From Geranomyces variabilis (lineage: Eukaryota; Chytridiomycota; Chytridiomycetes; Spizellomycetales; Powellomycetaceae): 64,000 nt of DNA. The position numbers were made by a program, and so were the translations under genes. The stretch is from contig JADGJP010000038.1 of assembly GCA_027603065.1 (NCBI GenBank), forward strand, positions 167,635 to 231,634, in the 5' to 3' direction. This document shows, in pieces, positions 22,829-32,984 of this stretch (positions are counted from its first letter, which is position 1; the number at the start of each line of letters is the position of its first letter). Under the pieces are notes generated by a model. That model searched no databases, was not told where the DNA came from, and saw only the letters and a program-made list of their open reading frames with translations.

Positions 22829-24172
22829 ATGCCCGACAACACTTACCGTACTTACCAGCGCCAGCTGAAGCTCTACCGCAAAGTGGTAAGTTGACGCAGG
22901 GGCGGAGGAAGTAGGTGAGAAACATCACTCTGCTCACTTGGCGCGCATCTCGTCCACCGTCTTCGCAGACCACGCCGACCCTCGCAATTGGCAAAATTAT
23001 TGTCGAGCAACGAGGAGAAGGCATTTGGCCAATTCGCACACGCGAGGTAGAGCGCCTAACAGCCCTTTTCCACGACTTGAGGTCCGGGAAAATGGGTTCC
23101 GACGCGCTCGAGTACAGCTTGTCGACTTCGTCGCTGGCTGTGGTCCTCAGGGATCAACTTCTCGGGCTGCTTGTCGTACGCCCTTCCAGCATCGGCGTTT
23201 CTAAGCGGCGAAGATAGCCTCGGTACTTCATGCTATCTGATTCAGCTTTCGGCTATAGCGGTCAGTCTTTTCAATGAGGACTACAGCCGTGGCTGTGTCA
23301 GCGCTTTGGCATCGTTGATGGGTTCCCTTCGATGGGACAGATGGAATGGAGGGCTTTTGAGGCGCTCGGATGGACAACTCCTCGCAACACTATTAGCGAC
23401 TCTATCACCAGTAGCACAAGAGCGGACAGCAGCAAGCACCTTGCCAACGCAATCAGCGGCGCCGCATTGCTGGCAGACACTATTCGGCTTTTCGACATCC
23501 TGCTTGTATCTTTAGCCACCACTGATAGCGACAGCGACCCTGCTGCCTTACAGGGTCGCTGCCTTACCTATTTCCCGCCCACCATCCTCACAAGACCTGC
23601 GCGAGCTCGCTCTCACCAGTCTCCGCTATGCGCAAACCACTTAAAATGGTGCCATCAGCAGCAGCATCGCAGCTCAGTCTTGATCTGCCAATGCTGCTGC
23701 TGATGGTAACATCATCTTGAGTGCTTTGCGCAATGATGCTCAGCTCGGACATCATTGCGTGGAAACTGCTTCGTGACCGACGTGACTCGCCCAGTGCGTT
23801 TTCGACAACAATAAGCCTGGCGGATAGACTCAGTGAGCAAGTCGACGTAGCTGCGTATTTGGTATCGGTGCGATTCGATACCCCGGCTTTCTCGGCGCCG
23901 AAGTGCCGTGGCTGGCGGCGGTGGCGGCCTGTGGCGCTGTTCGTGTGATGGGGAGACGCTGGGTACGTTTGTGGGTTCAATCGCAGAGCGTGGAAACGTC
24001 GCAGTCCTAACCTTCCTTCTTTTTGCAGCACAAGGAAGAGAAGGAGGCAACTCGCTACCGCTTTCGCGATCTTGACGAGCGCATGAAGTTCCTCGCTCGT
24101 CTCGCTGCGACCGGCGAGGAGGCTGGTTCCGGACAGCGACTCAATGTTTCCCGAGGCGTGTCAGCGGGTTGA
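22829..24172 (+). CDS. Small split gene, possible LYR-type or small basic protein; intron carries an inserted repeat
   Basis: The first exon (22829-22885) starts MPDNTYRTYQRQLKLYRKV and ends at a consensus donor GTAAGT. A last exon preceded by TTTTTGCAG (to 24028) reads HKEEKEATRYRFRDLDERMK and ends VSRGVSAG before TGA at 24170. Joined directly they give about 66 residues, rich in K/R/E and probably helical. An L-Y-R triplet near residue 15 recalls LYR-motif mitochondrial assembly factors, but the match is weak. Open sequence at 22966-23215 may hold another exon. The 1.1-kb intron contains a copy of the repeat seen at 19060, so an insertion into an intron is likely. The start is supported by an upstream pyrimidine tract (22700-22735). 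Product uncertain. Confidence 0.45.
23513..23895 (+). repeat. Dispersed repeat copy 2, inside an intron
   Basis: Counterpart of 19060-19445, with matches such as CATCATCTTGAGTGCTTTGC and GGCGGATAGACTC. The hairpin arms CCATCAGCAGCAGCAT and ATGCTGCTGCTGATGG are kept (23652-23706), but the inner 8 bp of the stem have diverged. Open, protein-like frames upstream (23180-23510, e.g. ISGAALLADTIRLFDILLVS) may belong to the same element. Confidence 0.65.
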
Positions 24173-24845
24173 TGCGCATGATCGCCGGATGCATTACATG
24201 ACCCGCGCGCGCAACCTGATAACGCCAGGTGGTGCAACGATTGGTCTACACGCTTCCACCCGCTCGCGTACGGCACGCCGACATATGAATACACGGTTCA
24301 CCAGTGCCGTGTTGAGATTCCCATGCGAATGTGCGCAGCACACGGACTGGAGGGTAGTATAGTAGCTCAGGTCGCGCGCGTTCCGGCCTCTCCTTCAAGA
24401 TTTCTTCCCATCGACGGAAAGCGCACTGCTGAACTTTCTTGCACCCACCCACCACTTCCCTTATTTGTATCTTATACTGTGTAGTCGAAGGGGGAAGGAC
24501 CTCCCTTCGGCCCTTTCTACGCGCTTGTTTACGGCCTGTGTTGCCACGCGCCCTCGCACTCGCAGCGGGGCATTTAGGTAGACCTGGCGGCGCGGGACCC
24601 CATCCATGTTGTTTCGGAAAAAAAATAAAAAGAAACAAGCCTAAATTAACCTTTTTCACGTCACCGGCCCAGCTGCCGTCGTTCAGCTTGGCAGATTTAA
24701 CTTGCTTCGCGGAAAATCTATACTATGTCAGCCAGCTGTCAATGATAATGAAGGTGCTTTCAACACTCCCGGTTGCCCGTGAAAATTATTGTCCTTTCCA
24801 AACCATCCGGAGGGATGGCGGGCGCCGGTACAACGTAATTTAAAG
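24173..24845. other. Intergenic, nothing recognised
   Basis: About 670 bp with only short, low-complexity frames on both strands. No RNA gene or repeat was seen. Confidence 0.4.
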
Positions 24846-24848
24846 TGA

Positions 24849-25209
24849 TTAAGTGGCCTCAATGAGGTTGAGGTTGGCATTGCAGATCGCCGACAGCAGG
24901 CGCGAACCCGCATCAGCGTCGGCACCTGTCATATTTGAGATTGACGGCTGTCCTACACACAAAAGCGAAGCAAGACGTTTGAAATTCAAGCGTTGAGCAG
25001 CTGAGGAAACTGCTGGGAAAGCTGCGGAGTCGGCACCATGGGGAGGTGACAATGAGACGGGAGTGTGGGAAATCAAATGCATGACTACGTTTTGATCCTC
25101 CGGCAAAGGTGCTAGCCCGACCGGAAATTAAATTCGAGGTAGCCTTCATTGATAGGAGATTTTTCAAAGCACTCTTAGCCAGTTTCGCGACCACGAAAAC
25201 CTTCTTCAT
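24849..25209 (-). CDS. Small hypothetical open frames downstream of PRPF38B
   Basis: The frame starting at 25209 (KKVFVVAKLAKSALKNLL) overlaps the PRPF38B stop by four bases, and a second frame (25106-24849) ends SNMTGADADAGSRLLSAIC plus a short tail. A GTGTGTAGG...GACAG stretch near 24935-24960 could be an intron joining them. No family. It could equally be 3' UTR of the splicing-factor gene. Confidence 0.2.
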
Positions 25210-27068
25210 CTCGTCCTCCGCGGCGACAAAGGGGCCCGACTATCTCGCTTCATCTCCTTAAAGCCATCATCGTCATCGCAACGCAACTCGCTATAGCGCT
25301 CGCGCGGGTGGCGCTCATCATCATCGTCGCGCCGCCGATGGTGATTGGACCGCCGTTCTCTCGATGACGAGGATAACGTAGGCGACAACGCGCGCACGGG
25401 ACTCCGGCTTCTGCTGCGGTTGCGGCGGCGAGAAGGTGGGTAGCGGTCGTCGTCATCTCGCCGCCGCCGTCCTGCCTCGTGTGTGGAAGAGGACGAGTGG
25501 CGAGAGTCGGTGCCGCGACGATGACGATGGTCATGGTGATAATCGTCGCGGTCGTCGGCGCGGCGTGACGAGTAATCGCGGCGGTCTGGAGTAGCACGTT
25601 GCCCGTTAGCGTTCCGCCACTTTAAGAGGAGACCTAAAAGTCACTGTTCTCTTACCCGACTCGCGGTACATTCCACGCCCTCCGATGCCAGCGCGATCAT
25701 CGCGTCTATCGCCACCACCGCGTGAACCCGGCACAGCATCCGACGGACCATCCCGGTATCTCATACCGCCGTGATCGCGAGCACTATCGTTCCTGGTGGG
25801 GCCACGTTCGTCGTCGTGGTATCCACCGCCTCCTCTTGCTCCACCACTGCCACTACCGCTCGGTCCTGCAGCCGCGCCGCCGGCTCCCATCGCGCGATCT
25901 TTCAACTTTTTCTCAATCTCACGCGCAATTGGGACCGGAATCCGCGGCAGGATGGTGCCAAGCCATTTGCTTTCAGTCAGCAGGTCAAGAATAAAGCGGC
26001 CCATCGTCCTGCGAGAAAGGAAAGAGACAGGTCGGTTTCGTTGAGCTCTCTTTTCGCATGAACGGCAACAATTCGCACCAAGCGTACATACATCATGCGA
26101 GGTTTAGGTCCCGACTCCACCTGAAACTCTTCATCGTCGTCAAAATACGGCTCGTACCAGCTCCAGAGGTCAGCAGGCTTTCCGACGTAGCGGAGGTAGA
26201 GAAACCCAAGGGCCCTGATGTGACTGCCGAGAGCACAGAGAGAAATGATAGAGTCAGTTTCTTTCAAAGAACCTTTGATTACAATCGTCCCATAATGCCC
26301 AGTTTCATACTTACGGCGAGTCCGTATGGTTGATCAACCCTTGCACCTGCTTAACTGTCAGGCGCAGCGTCCACAGTTTGTAAAGTAGGCAAAACGCGGT
26401 GGACGCGTGGTTGCCCTTGAAGAAAGGTTCTGAAAACCGGATTCGAAACAAAAGTAAAAACAGGAATGGCGAACAGGAAGGCGATGATGGTAAAGAAAAG
26501 GAAGGGATTTCTGTTAGCTTGACCTAGAGTTGACTTGAACAACATTCTCTCCACAGGGCGGGGCAAGGAAAAAAAGAGTTACCCAACGCGGAACGTTCCC
26601 GCAAGAGTGTCATAGTTGTAAAGAGACAGAGAAAGAGAGGAAGAGGGTGTGCAGGAAAGAGATCTCGCTGCTGGCGCCGCCACTCTTGTCTTCCTCCGCA
26701 TTCTCTATTCCTGCGATTGCTCCTATCGAGGATACTCACCAAGTGTAGACACTTGATGAGAGGCAGAGCAAGAAGTAGCAATAGAGTTAGCACATATGAC
26801 CAAACTCTAATTACCTGCCACTCGCGCTTGCGCTCACTCGCTTAATCTCTCGCCCTCTCGCCCTCTCGCCGTTACCTTTGTTGTAAATCTCGTCAATGAC
26901 CTGGTGATAAGTTTTGATCTCGTACAGACTGCGAAAGTACTGCGACGCAATGATGTTTTGATAGAGGATGTTGTGCAAGTTCATTGTATCTTTGTTGCCG
27001 ACGGTCTCGAGCCGGTTTGCGCGCTTTGCGGCCTCGATCGCATTGCTGCTGCTGTCGTCCTCTGCCAT
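25206..27068 (-). CDS. PRPF38B: Pre-mRNA-splicing factor 38B (Prp38-family)
   Basis: Prp38-family proteins join the spliceosome before activation. PRPF38B is an RS-rich relative of the tri-snRNP protein Prp38. The first exon (27068 to about 26877) reads MNLHNILYQNIIASQYFRSL and KTYHQVIDEIYNK. After an intron of about 490 bp comes STAFCLLYKLWTLRLTVKQV, then YIRALGFLYLRYVGKPADLW with YFDDDEEFQ, then MGRFILDLLTESKWLGTILP followed by RIPVP: the whole Prp38 domain in order. The C-terminal 250 residues are glycine-rich and then R/S/D/H-rich with RSRSPVRAL-type repeats, ending at 25206. The linker between EIYNK and STAFC is shorter than in animal PRPF38B. Five exons. Confidence 0.9.
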
Positions 27069-27536
27069 TCTCTTTTGTTTGCTGCTTTCTGCCGTCGGCG
27101 AGCCATCGAAGGCAGAAAGAGAAGCAGCAGCGACCTGCCGACATTGCTAACCACCCCACTATAGTAGGCGCTGGCCGGCGTTTACCGTGCAAGGTTCAAG
27201 TTAGCGTCTCCGTTTTTGACTAACGGCTCATTGAAAGCCTCATGGTCGTCTCTGCTTGTCTCGTATGATACCGTCTGTACCAGTCGTAACGCAGAGAGTG
27301 AGAGACTTGCAACAAGCAGGCACTCATCCACAGCTGTCAGCTTGGCGGGAAACATTACTCCGGTATCGTTTGTAAGTTCCCGCAGTGCGTGCTTGATCAC
27401 CTTTCTTCTTGAAGCTGCGAAGCAAGTGTTTGTCATGATTGACACTCCACTCTGCGTGGTTGTATCGGCGTCGGAGTCGTCTGTTCGCATTTGTCACGGT
27501 GACGCATCGAGGAACGGCCATGACAAATGCTGGGGC
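27069..27536. other. Intergenic with open but unrecognised frames
   Basis: Divergent spacer between PRPF38B and the dehydrogenase. A 110-codon plus frame (27216-27548) and a 102-codon minus frame overlap. Neither shows a domain and neither is called. Confidence 0.35.
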
Positions 27537-27541
27537 GCGGG

Positions 27542-27548
27542 TATTTAA
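27542..27548 (+). promoter_or_regulatory. TATA-like element (TATTTAA)
   Basis: GGGTATTTAAGG lies about 105 bp before the dehydrogenase ATG, within an otherwise GC-rich spacer, at a plausible core-promoter distance. Confidence 0.45.
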
Positions 27549-27650
27549 GGCAGAAGCATCTTGGCCGTCTCCACATCCCCATCTTCATACTAAAACCCCC
27601 GGCTACTTTCTTCCTCAACCGTTCTCTATATCTCAATCTCGCCCTCAATC

Positions 27651-28379
27651 ATGACCACTTCCACAACCTACCTCGTCGCCGGCGCCAACCGCGGCCTCGG
27701 TCTCGGCTTTGCCTCCAGTCTCGCCGCACGCCCCAACACAGTCGTCTTCGCCACCGCCCGCGACCCCTCCTCCGCAACCGAGCTCGCCGCCCTCGCAAAG
27801 AAGCACTCCAACGTCCACATCCTGAAGCTCGAGACCACCTCCGAGTCCGATGCCGCTGCCGCGGCCTCGGAAATCAAGCGCCTCGGCCACTCCCACCTTG
27901 ATGTCGTGATTGTTAACGCCGGCGTTGGCCACAAGGCTAGCGTGCTCGAGACCTCGCTCGACGACCTGCTGCGCATTTACAAGGTCAACGTCGGCGGCGT
28001 GCTCGTCTCGTTCAAGGCGTTTTACCCGCTGCTCAAGGCGAGCCCCACCGCCGCTCAGAAAAAGTTTGTGGCCGTCACCTCCATGCTCGGCTCGAACGGG
28101 CTTGTCGAAAAGTTCGGCCAGTCGGGCTACGGCGGATATGCGGCGTACGGCGCGTCCAAAGCCGGCGTCAACTATATTGTCGGCAACATTGCCATTGAAC
28201 ACAAAGACCTCATCGCGCTTCCCATTCACCCCGGCCACGTCGCCACCGACATGGGAGGCAAGGACGCGCCCGTGTCGGTCAAGGAGTCGATCGACGGCAT
28301 GCTCAAAGTCATTGACGGCGCTACCGCTGCCGACAGCGGCAAGTTCTTTTCGTATGACGGAACCACCCTTCCGTGGTAG
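27651..28379 (+). CDS. Short-chain dehydrogenase/reductase (SDR), C-factor/sniffer-like
   Basis: Intronless, 242 residues: a classical SDR that would reduce a carbonyl with NAD(P)H in the cytosol. The Rossmann cofactor loop is AGANRGLGLGFA (residues about 10-21). An Arg after strand 2 (FATARDPSS) favours NADP(H). VIVNAGVG is the N-A-G motif and VTSMLGS carries the catalytic Ser. YAAYGASKAGVNY is the Y-x-x-x-K active site, and HPGHVATDMGG follows strand 6. It resembles the sniffer/C-factor group, which includes fungal ketoreductases. The substrate cannot be told from sequence. Strong C-ending codon bias suggests high expression. A TATA-like element lies upstream, and AATAAAG overlaps the stop codon region. 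Confidence 0.92.
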   Translation: MTTSTTYLVAGANRGLGLGFASSLAARPNTVVFATARDPSSATELAALAKKHSNVHILKLETTSESDAAAAASEIKRLGHSHLDVVIVNAGVGHKASVLETSLDDLLRIYKVNVGGVLVSFKAFYPLLKASPTAAQKKFVAVTSMLGSNGLVEKFGQSGYGGYAAYGASKAGVNYIVGNIAIEHKDLIALPIHPGHVATDMGGKDAPVSVKESIDGMLKVIDGATAADSGKFFSYDGTTLPW

Positions 28380-28687
28380 AATAAAGCGCAAGGGGCCAAG
28401 AATTATCATCTTTTTTTCATTTTGCACATAGTCAACCAAATATATCAATTTTTCTCTTGCACATAGCCAACCAAATATATCAGTTCTATTCTATATGTGT
28501 ATATACAATGCACACACTTGTGCTTGTCATTGCGTGTATTTGCATGTGATACGTCGGAAGACCTCCAAAAAGTATTAGTTGGACTGGGCTTAGCTCAGGG
28601 AGACGAAATTCCGTCGCGGCGAGGCGCTCCTCTTCTCAACCCCTTGCTGTGCCGTCCGGCCACATAGCTCGTGTAGGCAGTACTGGT
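28380..28687. other. Convergent 3' spacer
   Basis: Tail-to-tail spacer between the dehydrogenase and RPC25, AT-rich at 28430-28520 with repeated ATATAT-type sequence that may serve 3' processing. No gene seen. Confidence 0.45.
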
Positions 28688-30253
28688 TTACTCCCACCAC
28701 GCGGTGAGCCCTAACCCTGGTTCCGCAATCGACACCTAATCAGACCCACAAGAAGATCGAACTAGCGTCAGAAACTGTTCACGAAAAGGTAGCACACGCC
28801 CTCCCACTGTGTCCTTACCAGTAGCGAATACGGCGCCGGCCGTTTATTCGCCTCATTCTCCGCTCCTCCCTCTGCCTCCACCTGTCCGACGCGCACTGGC
28901 CCGACATCCACAAACTGCTCCACCTCGACGCGGAACCGCACTGGCTCGTCGATGTCCATATACAAGTCTGACCCTTCGTACCGCCACACCCAGAGCTTTT
29001 CTGCCTCGTCACTGGCGGAATCAAAAAAAGAAAAAAAGAAAATGCAGATGTTCCGATTAGGACGGTACGGCGAGCATAGAAAGAGAGGAAAAGAAACAAT
29101 AGGGAGACCACAAAATGCCCTCGCCGACGCCGTTGCGCTTTGCGATCGTGCTGAACTTACAACTCCGTGCCTGGCTGCATGAATGCTGGCGGAATGATGA
29201 TGTCGTCGAAAAAGTCCATCGAGACTGAAATAAAAAAGGTGGTAAGAAAAAAGGGCCCGAAAGATCAATGAGTGCAGCGGAACTCGCCGGCAATACACGC
29301 AGACGCCGTCGCCGGCACTCCACTTCCAAACATTTCAGACGAGCTATGGCTTGCTTGTTTTGCATACCTCTCACGCCTTCTCTTGGATCGTTATGTGCCA
29401 CGCGACCCGTCAAGATTTCGCCTTTGAACGGCCGGTATACTACTAGCCGGAACGTCACTGCAGAGAGAAAGAAAGGGAGCGGGTTGGCACACACAGTAAG
29501 TGATCTTGCCCAATGAGGCCATTCCCCAATTCCGTCTCCATGACTTGTCCTTTCCTCGCCTCGACCTCGGGTTGCTTCCTTTCTCACGTCGTCCGCCCAC
29601 CTCTCCTTCCCCTCCCTCGCCTTGCCTCAGCCTCGGGTTCTTTCCTTCCCTACGTCGTCCTCCCACCTCACCCTCCCTTCCCTCGCCTTGCCTCGGCCTA
29701 GGGTTCTTTCCTTTCCTACATCGTCCGCCCACCTCACCCTCCCTTCCCTCGCCTTGCCTCGGCCTAGGGTTCTTTCCTTTCCTACATCGTCCGCCCACCT
29801 CTCCTTCCCTTCCCTCGCCTTGCCTCGGCCTAGGGTTCTTTCCTTTCCTACATCGTCCGCCCACCTCTCCTTCCCTTCCCTTGCCTTGCCTCGGCCTCGG
29901 GTTCTTTCCTTTCCGACTTTGTCCGCCCACCTCACTTTCCCTTCCCTCTTCTTAACACACACACCTTTGCTCTGACTCGACCCGTCCTGGACCATATGCA
30001 CCGTCTCCTCCGACGCGTCCAGCACGTCGTATACGCGGATGCCGAGGCCGACGTTATGCAAAATCTTTCCAAAGATGATGAGTCAGAATACACAATCCTG
30101 ATGCGAATGAGAGAGGAAAAACGATGCTTTTCATGTATGTACCTTGTTGGCGTACTTTGCGTTGAGCTCGTCGAGCAGGGCGTTGAGACGTGGCTTGCGA
30201 AAGTCGGCGGGGTGTGTGCGGACATTGTCGCGCATGAGTGTAAGCACAAACAT
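28688..30253 (-). CDS. RPC25: RNA polymerase III subunit RPC25 / POLR3H (Rpc8)
   Basis: Part of the Pol III stalk, needed for initiation; homologue of Rpb7. Six exons fit. 30253-30144 starts MFVLTLMRDNVRTHPADF and ends LNAKYANK. About 30070-29953 carries LHNVGLGIRVYDVLDASEE (SHS2 domain). About 29461-29370 carries RLVVYRPFKGEILTGRV. About 29226-29168 carries FDDIIIPPAFMQPG. About 29011-28819 carries VWRYEGSDLYMDIDEPVRFR and VEQFVDVGP. A final 48-bp exon (28735-28688) gives S-I-A-E-P-G-L-G-L-T-A-W-W-E, matching the conserved end of the family. The exons together are near 205-210 residues, as expected. The second intron holds a 66-bp minisatellite. The start ATG at 30253 is the first in frame. 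Confidence 0.9.
29560..29945. repeat. 66-bp minisatellite within an RPC25 intron
   Basis: About six copies of a pyrimidine-rich 66-bp unit (containing CCTCGCCTTGCCTCGGCC and GGTTCTTTCCTTTCC). The unit length is divisible by three and lacks stops, so several frames on both strands are open and show 22-residue repeats. These are by-products, not genes. On the RPC25 strand the repeat is purine-rich. Confidence 0.85.
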
Positions 30254-30496
30254 GACGAACGGTGCGTCTTACGATGGCGGCAAGGCAAGCAGAAAGGTGC
30301 AAGAGAGAGAGAGAGAGGCAGAGCGGAGGGAAGGTGATGCTGTGGAAAACTCGACAGGAACAGAGCGGTGACAGAGGGAAAGCGACAAACAAAATATGGG
30401 ATGCTAGATCTAGGCTGTCGCCGCTGGACCTGCCGAACTCTCGGAAACAGCTCTCCACTATAAGCGTACACACAGCCCGCCGCTGCCAAAAGTGGG

Positions 30497-30570
30497 TGGA
30501 TCCTACTACCAGGACTCGGACCTAGAAGCCCTCTCTCGCTTCGTAGGCGAGCGCTACAGGACGGGCACAC
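30497..30570 (-). pseudogene. tRNA-Arg-like pseudogene fragment
   Basis: On the minus strand, CGCTCGCCTACGAAGCGAG reproduces the anticodon arm of the intact tRNA-Arg(ACG) 470 bp away (CCCGCCTACGAAGCGGG). AGGATCC recalls its acceptor 3' strand. The D arm and normal T arm are missing and extra bases separate the parts. Confidence 0.5.
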
Positions 30571-30964
30571 AGCCGCTGCCAGGATGATCCTTCATTCTTT
30601 CGACAGGCCTGCGCGCACACAGTTGAAAGGCCAATCGTGACAGCTGGTTACACCATTGCGTTACCGTAGGCCCAAGACCACAGACCTCATTCTATTTGGT
30701 CAGCAACGCAAGTGCCACGGTTAGGCGTTTGCTGTTAGTTGGCAGTATGTCTTATCACGACAAACGATGCAAAAAACGGCATCTTGAAATTTTGTAATAA
30801 GCCTATCGGTGTTTGAAGACATGATAAAATCACAAGCGCTACCAACTTGCACTGCGAGAACCGCTGTACTCAAGGCGTTTGACCATGCGTGTCGCAGAGA
30901 GGGGGTGTGGGGGGCGGAAGCCCCCAAAGCTGCAAAGCAAAGGCGAAAAAACAAGAAATGATCT
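30571..30964. other. Spacer before tRNA-Arg, nothing recognised
   Basis: A 77-codon minus frame (30721-30954) has no recognisable domain and overlaps the tRNA 3' flank. No other structure seen. Confidence 0.35.
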
Positions 30965-31037
30965 CGATCCTACCAGGATTTGAACCTGGAGTCTCCCGCT
31001 TCGTAGGCGGGCGCCTTAACCATTGGGCCATAGGACC
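30965..31037 (-). tRNA. tRNA-Arg (ACG)
   Basis: Full cloverleaf on the minus strand. The acceptor stem GGTCCTA pairs with TAGGATC (one G-T pair), the A box region is TGGCCCAATGGTTAAGGC, the anticodon stem CCCGC/GCGGG has loop CTACGAA giving ACG, and the T arm holds GTTCAAAT. No intron. Confidence 0.92.
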
Positions 31038-31600
31038 ATTTTTGATTCAGAATCTGCTGTTGGCAACTCGATCGTACCCCTAAAATTCATTGGGCTATAG
31101 AACCAGATTGAATGTGAGAGACTCAGCTGTCAATTTCTGCGGTCGCTCTTAACTCATTGGGCTATAGGACCGTTTTTGATTCAGAATCTGCTGTTTGCAA
31201 CTTGAGCGTACGCCTTTAACACATTGGGCTAAAGAACCAGATTGAATGTTAGAGACTCAGCTGTCAACTTCTGCGGTCGCTCTTAACTCATTGTGCTATA
31301 GGACCGTTTTTGATTCAGAATCTGCTGTGTGCAACTCGAGCGTGCGCCTTTAAACCATTGGGCCATAGGACCGAATTTGATGCGAGAGACTTAGCTGTCA
31401 ATTTCTGCGGTCGCTCTTAACTCATTGGGCTACAGGACCGTTTTTGACTCAGAATCTGCTGCTGGCAACTCGAGCGCGCACTTTTATTTGATTCAGAATC
31501 TGCTGTTTGCAATTCGAGCGTGCGCCTTTAACCCAGCGAGCTACAGAACCAGATTTGATGTGAGAGACTCGGCTGTTAACTTGGGCGGTTGGCGCGGGGG
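31038..31600 (-). repeat. Array of repeats derived from the tRNA-Arg 5' half
   Basis: At least eight degenerate copies of ATTGGGCTATAGGACC-type sequence (the reverse complement of the tRNA 5' end and A box) recur about every 60-75 bp. They alternate with GATTCAGAATCTGCTGTTTG and GAGACTCAGCTGTCAA spacers, making a higher-order unit of about 130 bp. The array begins at the intact tRNA-Arg. None of the copies retains a T arm. Confidence 0.8.
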
Positions 31601-32302
31601 ACAGCGGTCTTGTTTGAAAGAGTAGCACACCGAGCGTCTTTGTGACGCAGCAAGGGACAAACGACCGCGCAACAAGTGACGCCTGAACTGAACCGTTGCC
31701 CTTGCCGCCACGCCTTTCTGGCCACCGTCTCCCCAGGACATCAGTCCAGCACGCCCGACACTTGACCTTGTCGCCCGCTAATTTGCTCAGACGGCCTGCC
31801 AACCATTTCCCGCATTACTAGGTCGCACTCAGCGACATACTCGACGAGGCAGCCATACCTCCTCGCCAATTCACACAGCCAGTCGCAACAGGATTACGCC
31901 TATGTTTGCTATCTAGTGCAGCTCGACAGACGTTATATAGGTAGGGGTGGGCAAGTGGTGATGGTGCTCAGATGGCAGAGCCCGGAGAATCAAACGGTCA
32001 TTATCACGATCCTCACAGACACCTCATTTGTTCCAGCCAGAAAGGGTACTACCGCTGTCCATTTTTTGAAAGGTGATATGGGCCTTTGCGATGAAGGTGG
32101 GTGTGCTCTCGAACGGCCGGGAGACTACGAACCAAAGAGGCGCTCGCGGTCAAAGCCCACCGAACGACTCGGGAGCGCGCACTTACGGAGCGAGAAGCCA
32201 TCGAGGTCTATCGTCCAGCGCTGCGTCGCAATGCAGCCGTTAAAGGAGTCGGGGCGTGGGTGTTTCAGGCACTGAGGGGATCCGCGCGCGGTTGATGGGG
32301 CA
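31601..32302 (+). other. Open but unassigned sequence between repeat arrays
   Basis: Plus-strand frames at 31916-32275 (VVMVLRWQSPENQTVIITIL) and 32101-32295 (TRERALTEREAIEVYRPALR) read like protein but change frame. They may be 5' parts of the remnant that follows. No family recognised. Confidence 0.3.
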
Positions 32303-32984
32303 GTGATAGTGGTGAAGGAGTGGCGGCGGCTGTTGGGGGCGACGGCCACGGCGGCGGCGGCGGCACGAAACGAAGCCCGAGCCGTCAAACTACGTGCGAT
32401 GCACAAGTCGGCGACTGCAATCTTGGTGGACTGGGTTGTGACGTTTGTGTGGACAGACAACAACCAGCTTTATATTCTGATGGAAATCACGGCCAAACGT
32501 AAGTGCGGTGCGGGTGGTGTCGATTGTGGCCGTAACTAATGCGGATCTCTGATGGTTCCAGACAACGGTGCCGCCGCCGCACCTGCTGCGTCGGGTCGAC
32601 AAACAGCTGGACAATTACGATTCTATACGACTCCAGAGAAACCACGCCGTCGTCACGCTCGAAGGAGTGGTCGCCAATAGCCGAGCGGTGCTGACAACAC
32701 GACAATACCTCAACCACCAGTATGACCCGCGCGGCAATGGATAGATGCGGGATGTCAATATGCCGGCCGTTCCCATTGCGGTGTCGCCGTTGCGGCCGGG
32801 TACGCAGTCGGCCATTTATGACTGGAGCCGGATTGATTTGGAGGTATTCAGCGCGCTGCTGTACAATTTTGGGCTCGCGGTGTCGGCGCATTAGGAGGGT
32901 CCGGACGATAGCAGGAGGCGGAAGGCGCAGCGCATCCCGGAGCGCGGACTGGATGAGCGGAAGGCGGGTTAGGTGTTCCCGACA
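32303..32984 (+). pseudogene. Gene remnant with four in-frame TAG codons
   Basis: Upstream piece: NEARAVKLRAMHKSATAILV then VWTDNNQLYILMEIT, ending at a donor GTAAGT (32499). A short intron with CTAAT and TTCCAG follows. The next part (from 32562) reads PPHLLRRVDKQLDNYDSIRL, VVTLEGVVANSRAVLTTRQY and SAIYDWSRIDLEVFSALLYN. In this frame TAG occurs at 32742, 32892, 32970 and 32985, with no TAA or TGA. The intron phase does not join the two parts cleanly, so at least one frameshift is also likely. I do not recognise the family. The locus is bracketed by tRNA-derived repeats, which suggests a mobile or foreign origin. Confidence 0.45.

Noticed and set aside
28580-28740. A possible Pol III RNA gene with A-box-like TAGCTCAGGGAG and B-box-like GGTTCCGCAATC on the plus strand.
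   Set aside because: The minus strand of 28688-28735 is the last RPC25 exon (conserved end P-G-L-G-L-T-A-W-W), and no T-run terminator follows.
29391-29955. Long open frames on both strands encoding 22-residue repeats.
   Set aside because: They arise from a stop-free 66-bp minisatellite inside an RPC25 intron.
31038-31600. Regularly spaced repeats resembling a CRISPR array.
   Set aside because: The repeats are degenerate, derived from a tRNA-Arg 5' half, with repeated rather than unique spacers, in a eukaryotic genome without cas genes.
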